From the NCBI GenBank assembly GCA_964529035.1, contig CAZGUG010000077.1, forward strand, positions 1 through 6,621: DNA of 6,621 bases, given 5' to 3'. A program made the position numbers and the translations under genes. The notes beneath the pieces are model-generated. The model was given only the letters and a program-made list of their open reading frames with translations, made no database searches and was not told where the DNA came from. The stretch comes from CAZGUG01 sp964529035. GTDB lineage: Bacteria; Bacillota; Clostridia; Ch29. Below, piece after piece: positions 5,362-6,621 of the stretch; the stretch's first letter is position 1; every line of letters begins with the position of its first letter.

Positions 5362-6401
5362 AGCCCTTCCTCCCTTGCATTTTGTTCCAGTGCAGCAAAA
5401 AACACTTCCCAGAAACGGTCGACCGGTGGCGGTACAAGCTCCTCCCGACTTCCGTCGGGCTCAAACCAGTACCTGCCCTCATTTATTGGGATCACTTTGC
5501 CGATGACGGCGGCCGGGATGCCCGCCCTTGTATAGGTCCGGGTAATCTCTTCTGCTGCCTGCCGGTCTGCGGTTAACACCAGGGTACCTTCGCTTATTAC
5601 TTCGTAGGGGTTTAACCCGAAATGATTACAGACCGCCTGGATGTCGGGCGGCAGCAAAACTTCGGCCCGTTCAATCCTAAGGCCTACACCGGAGGCTTCT
5701 GCCACTTCCCACAAACCTCTGGCAAGGCCTCCTTCGGTTGCGTCGTGCATGGCATGAACCCCGCTGCAGGCCATTGCCAGCTTTGCATCCTTTACAACGG
5801 TCATTTCTTTTATCCTGCCGGCAGCCTGCTTAACCAGCTCTTCATCCACGCCGGCCGACTGCAGGCTGGAGCCCAGTTCACTGCCCAACAGCGCACCGGC
5901 TTCGATGGCGGCACCCTTGGTTATAATAACGGCATCCCCTACCTTTGCCTGGGCCGGTGTAATATAACTATCACCGAATCCCCAAACGGTAATTCCACCG
6001 ATGGTAGGTATCGTAACCGCTCCGTAAAACCCTGTATGGCCGCCGACTACTGAAATACCAAGTTCTTTTGCCGATTCGCTTATGCTGTGTACAAGGCGGG
6101 TTATATAGTCTTCCGGGGTCCCCGGGGGCATCAGGAGCGAATATGTCATAAACCGGGGTTCAATACCCGTTACCGATATGTCACTGGCCCCGATATGTAC
6201 CGTAATCCAGCCGAAATCCTCGGGCGACATGGTGGGGCCGGGGAAAATCGGGTCCTCTGCCACTGCCATATACATTTCGCCCACCTTTAATACGGCTGCG
6301 TCCACTCCCATCTGCGGTCCCACTATAACCTGCGGTGCCGATGCCCCGACTGAAGGAAGGACAGCCTTTTTAAAGAAATCATCGTTCACTTTGCCAATCA
6401 T
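5358..6401 (-). CDS. AIR synthase (PurM)-related protein, HypE-like, first gene under the TPP riboswitch
   Basis: The 347-residue product belongs to the PurM/HypE/SelD/ThiL superfamily of ATP-binding enzymes that activate a phosphate or acyl oxygen. Visible motifs are MGVDAAVL (31-38), AEDPIFPG (48-55), GASDISVTGIEP (71-82), VVGGHTG (118-124), DATEGGLARGL (220-230) and ISEGTLVLT (269-277). It is not a normal HypE: the C-terminal cysteine motif on which HypE forms thiocyanate is missing (it ends EEGL) and no hydrogenase gene is near. It also lacks the GGDTT signature expected of ThiL and has GGHTG instead. The ATG follows AAAGGAG by ten bases. Being first in a TPP-regulated operon and overlapping thiD, it very probably serves thiamin metabolism; a replacement TMP kinase is one possibility. 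The fold assignment is firm, the reaction is not known. Confidence 0.88.
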   Translation of the reverse strand: MIGKVNDDFFKKAVLPSVGASAPQVIVGPQMGVDAAVLKVGEMYMAVAEDPIFPGPTMSPEDFGWITVHIGASDISVTGIEPRFMTYSLLMPPGTPEDYITRLVHSISESAKELGISVVGGHTGFYGAVTIPTIGGITVWGFGDSYITPAQAKVGDAVIITKGAAIEAGALLGSELGSSLQSAGVDEELVKQAAGRIKEMTVVKDAKLAMACSGVHAMHDATEGGLARGLWEVAEASGVGLRIERAEVLLPPDIQAVCNHFGLNPYEVISEGTLVLTADRQAAEEITRTYTRAGIPAAVIGKVIPINEGRYWFEPDGSREELVPPPVDRFWEVFFAALEQNAREEGL

Positions 6402-6432
6402 TTACTGCTTGCTCCTTTCCCGTTTATTTGAT

Positions 6433-6462
6433 AAAAAAACAAGCACTCCTGTCCGGAGTGCT
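6433..6462 (-). terminator. Attenuator terminator of the TPP riboswitch
   Basis: Read on the minus strand, AGCACTCC and GGAGTGCT form a perfect eight-pair stem around a five-base loop, followed by TGTTTTTTT. It lies between the aptamer and the first gene, so the transcript should end here when TPP is bound. A short separate hairpin (GAAAC/GTTTC, 6464-6480) sits between it and the aptamer. Confidence 0.88.
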
Positions 6463-6477
6463 AGAAACCTTATTAGT

Positions 6478-6556
6478 TTCCCTTCGCTGGCATTACCCAG
6501 ATCAGGTTCAAAGGGTTGGCATATACCTCTCAGCCTTTCGGCACCCCCGGCGGATG
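6478..6556 (-). promoter_or_regulatory. TPP riboswitch (THI element)
   Basis: On the minus strand the conserved TPP aptamer core is read in order: GGGGGTGCC, a GAAA tetraloop closing a short P3, GGCTGAGA, AACCCTTTGAACCTGATCTG, GGGTAATGCCAGCG and AAGGGAA. Thiamin pyrophosphate binds this fold and shuts down the genes behind it. P3 is very short and I could not find a strong P1 pairing outside the core, so the outer boundary is approximate. The attenuator stem downstream shows that control is by transcription termination. Confidence 0.95.
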
Positions 6557-6565
6557 TTATTGAAT

Positions 6566-6593
6566 TGTCAACAACATTATACCATTGTTGACA
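6566..6593. repeat. Perfect inverted repeat spanning the thiamin promoter -10 box
   Basis: TGTCAACAA (6566-6574) and TTGTTGACA (6585-6593) are perfect nine-base inverted copies separated by ten bases, and the -10 box of the thiamin promoter lies in the gap. One arm covers the predicted transcription start, the other lies in the promoter spacer. The layout is that of an operator for a dimeric repressor. The right arm also contains TTGACA in the + orientation. Confidence 0.6.
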
Positions 6594-6604
6594 GCAAAAG
6601 TAAA
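6576..6604 (-). promoter_or_regulatory. Sigma-A type promoter of the thiamin operon
   Basis: On the minus strand TTTACT (6599-6604) and a perfect TATAAT (6576-6581) are separated by 17 bases. The start site would fall near 6569, a short distance before the TPP aptamer. Confidence 0.75.
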
Positions 6605-6621
6605 CTTTAGTCTACAGTCAG

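Noticed and set aside
4952..5535. Open frames of 184 and 170 residues on the + strand across thiD and the AIR-synthase-like gene
   Set aside because: Both are antisense to well-supported genes with intact motifs, overlap each other and resemble no known family.
5622..6053. 143-residue + strand open frame inside the AIR-synthase-like gene
   Set aside because: Composition and lack of any domain mark it as antisense shadow.
5358..6401. Annotation as hydrogenase maturation factor HypE
   Set aside because: No C-terminal cysteine motif and no hydrogenase or hyp genes nearby; the context is thiamin metabolism.
6178..6610. Two + strand open frames running through the TPP riboswitch and promoter
   Set aside because: They cross the highly conserved riboswitch core and attenuator read on the other strand; no coding signal.
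6588..6616. Divergent + strand promoter TTGACA-N17-TCTACA
   Set aside because: The -35 box is perfect but the -10 matches only three of six positions and the window ends before any gene; kept only as a remark to the palindrome.

Overview
The window looks like a low-to-medium GC Gram-positive anaerobe of the class Clostridia. This is inferred from intrinsic terminators, strong Shine-Dalgarno sequences, TTG and GTG starts, sigma-A type promoters, a preQ1-I riboswitch very close in sequence to the well-known Thermoanaerobacter example, and a TPP riboswitch that works by transcription attenuation. I see no mobile element, CRISPR array or phage gene. Genus cannot be fixed from the sequence alone.

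Layout. The left half reads rightward: a promoter, tRNA-Gly(CCC) and tRNA-Val(GAC), an intrinsic terminator, rtcB (RNA ligase), a hairpin with a T-tract, a preQ1 riboswitch with the queuosine-precursor transporter queT, then a membrane-anchored M23 murein peptidase ending in a hairpin terminator. The right half reads leftward from the right edge as a thiamin operon: promoter, TPP riboswitch with attenuator, a PurM/HypE-like AIR-synthase-related gene, thiD, thiE, and an MtnX-like HAD phosphatase. The two halves converge at about 3235-3260.

How the genes work together. ThiD makes HMP-pyrophosphate and ThiE joins it to the thiazole phosphate to give thiamin monophosphate (TMP). Neither gene makes thiazole or HMP, and no recognisable ThiL, ThiM or ThiN is present. 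The two remaining operon members belong to superfamilies that chemically fit the step after ThiE: the PurM-like ATP-binding protein shares its superfamily with ThiL (TMP kinase), and the HAD protein could be a TMP phosphatase. That is inference, and it is the most interesting functional question here. The preQ1 switch and queT form a self-contained scavenging unit for the tRNA modification queuosine. The tRNA-rtcB arrangement puts an RNA repair ligase directly behind a tRNA terminator with no visible promoter of its own.

Five annotated starts differ from or refine the longest open frames: rtcB starts at 287 (upstream frame runs through the tRNA genes), queT at a TTG at 1632 (upstream frame runs through the riboswitch), the M23 gene at 2211, and the HAD gene probably at a GTG at 3893; the AIR-synthase-like, thiD and thiE starts are well supported.
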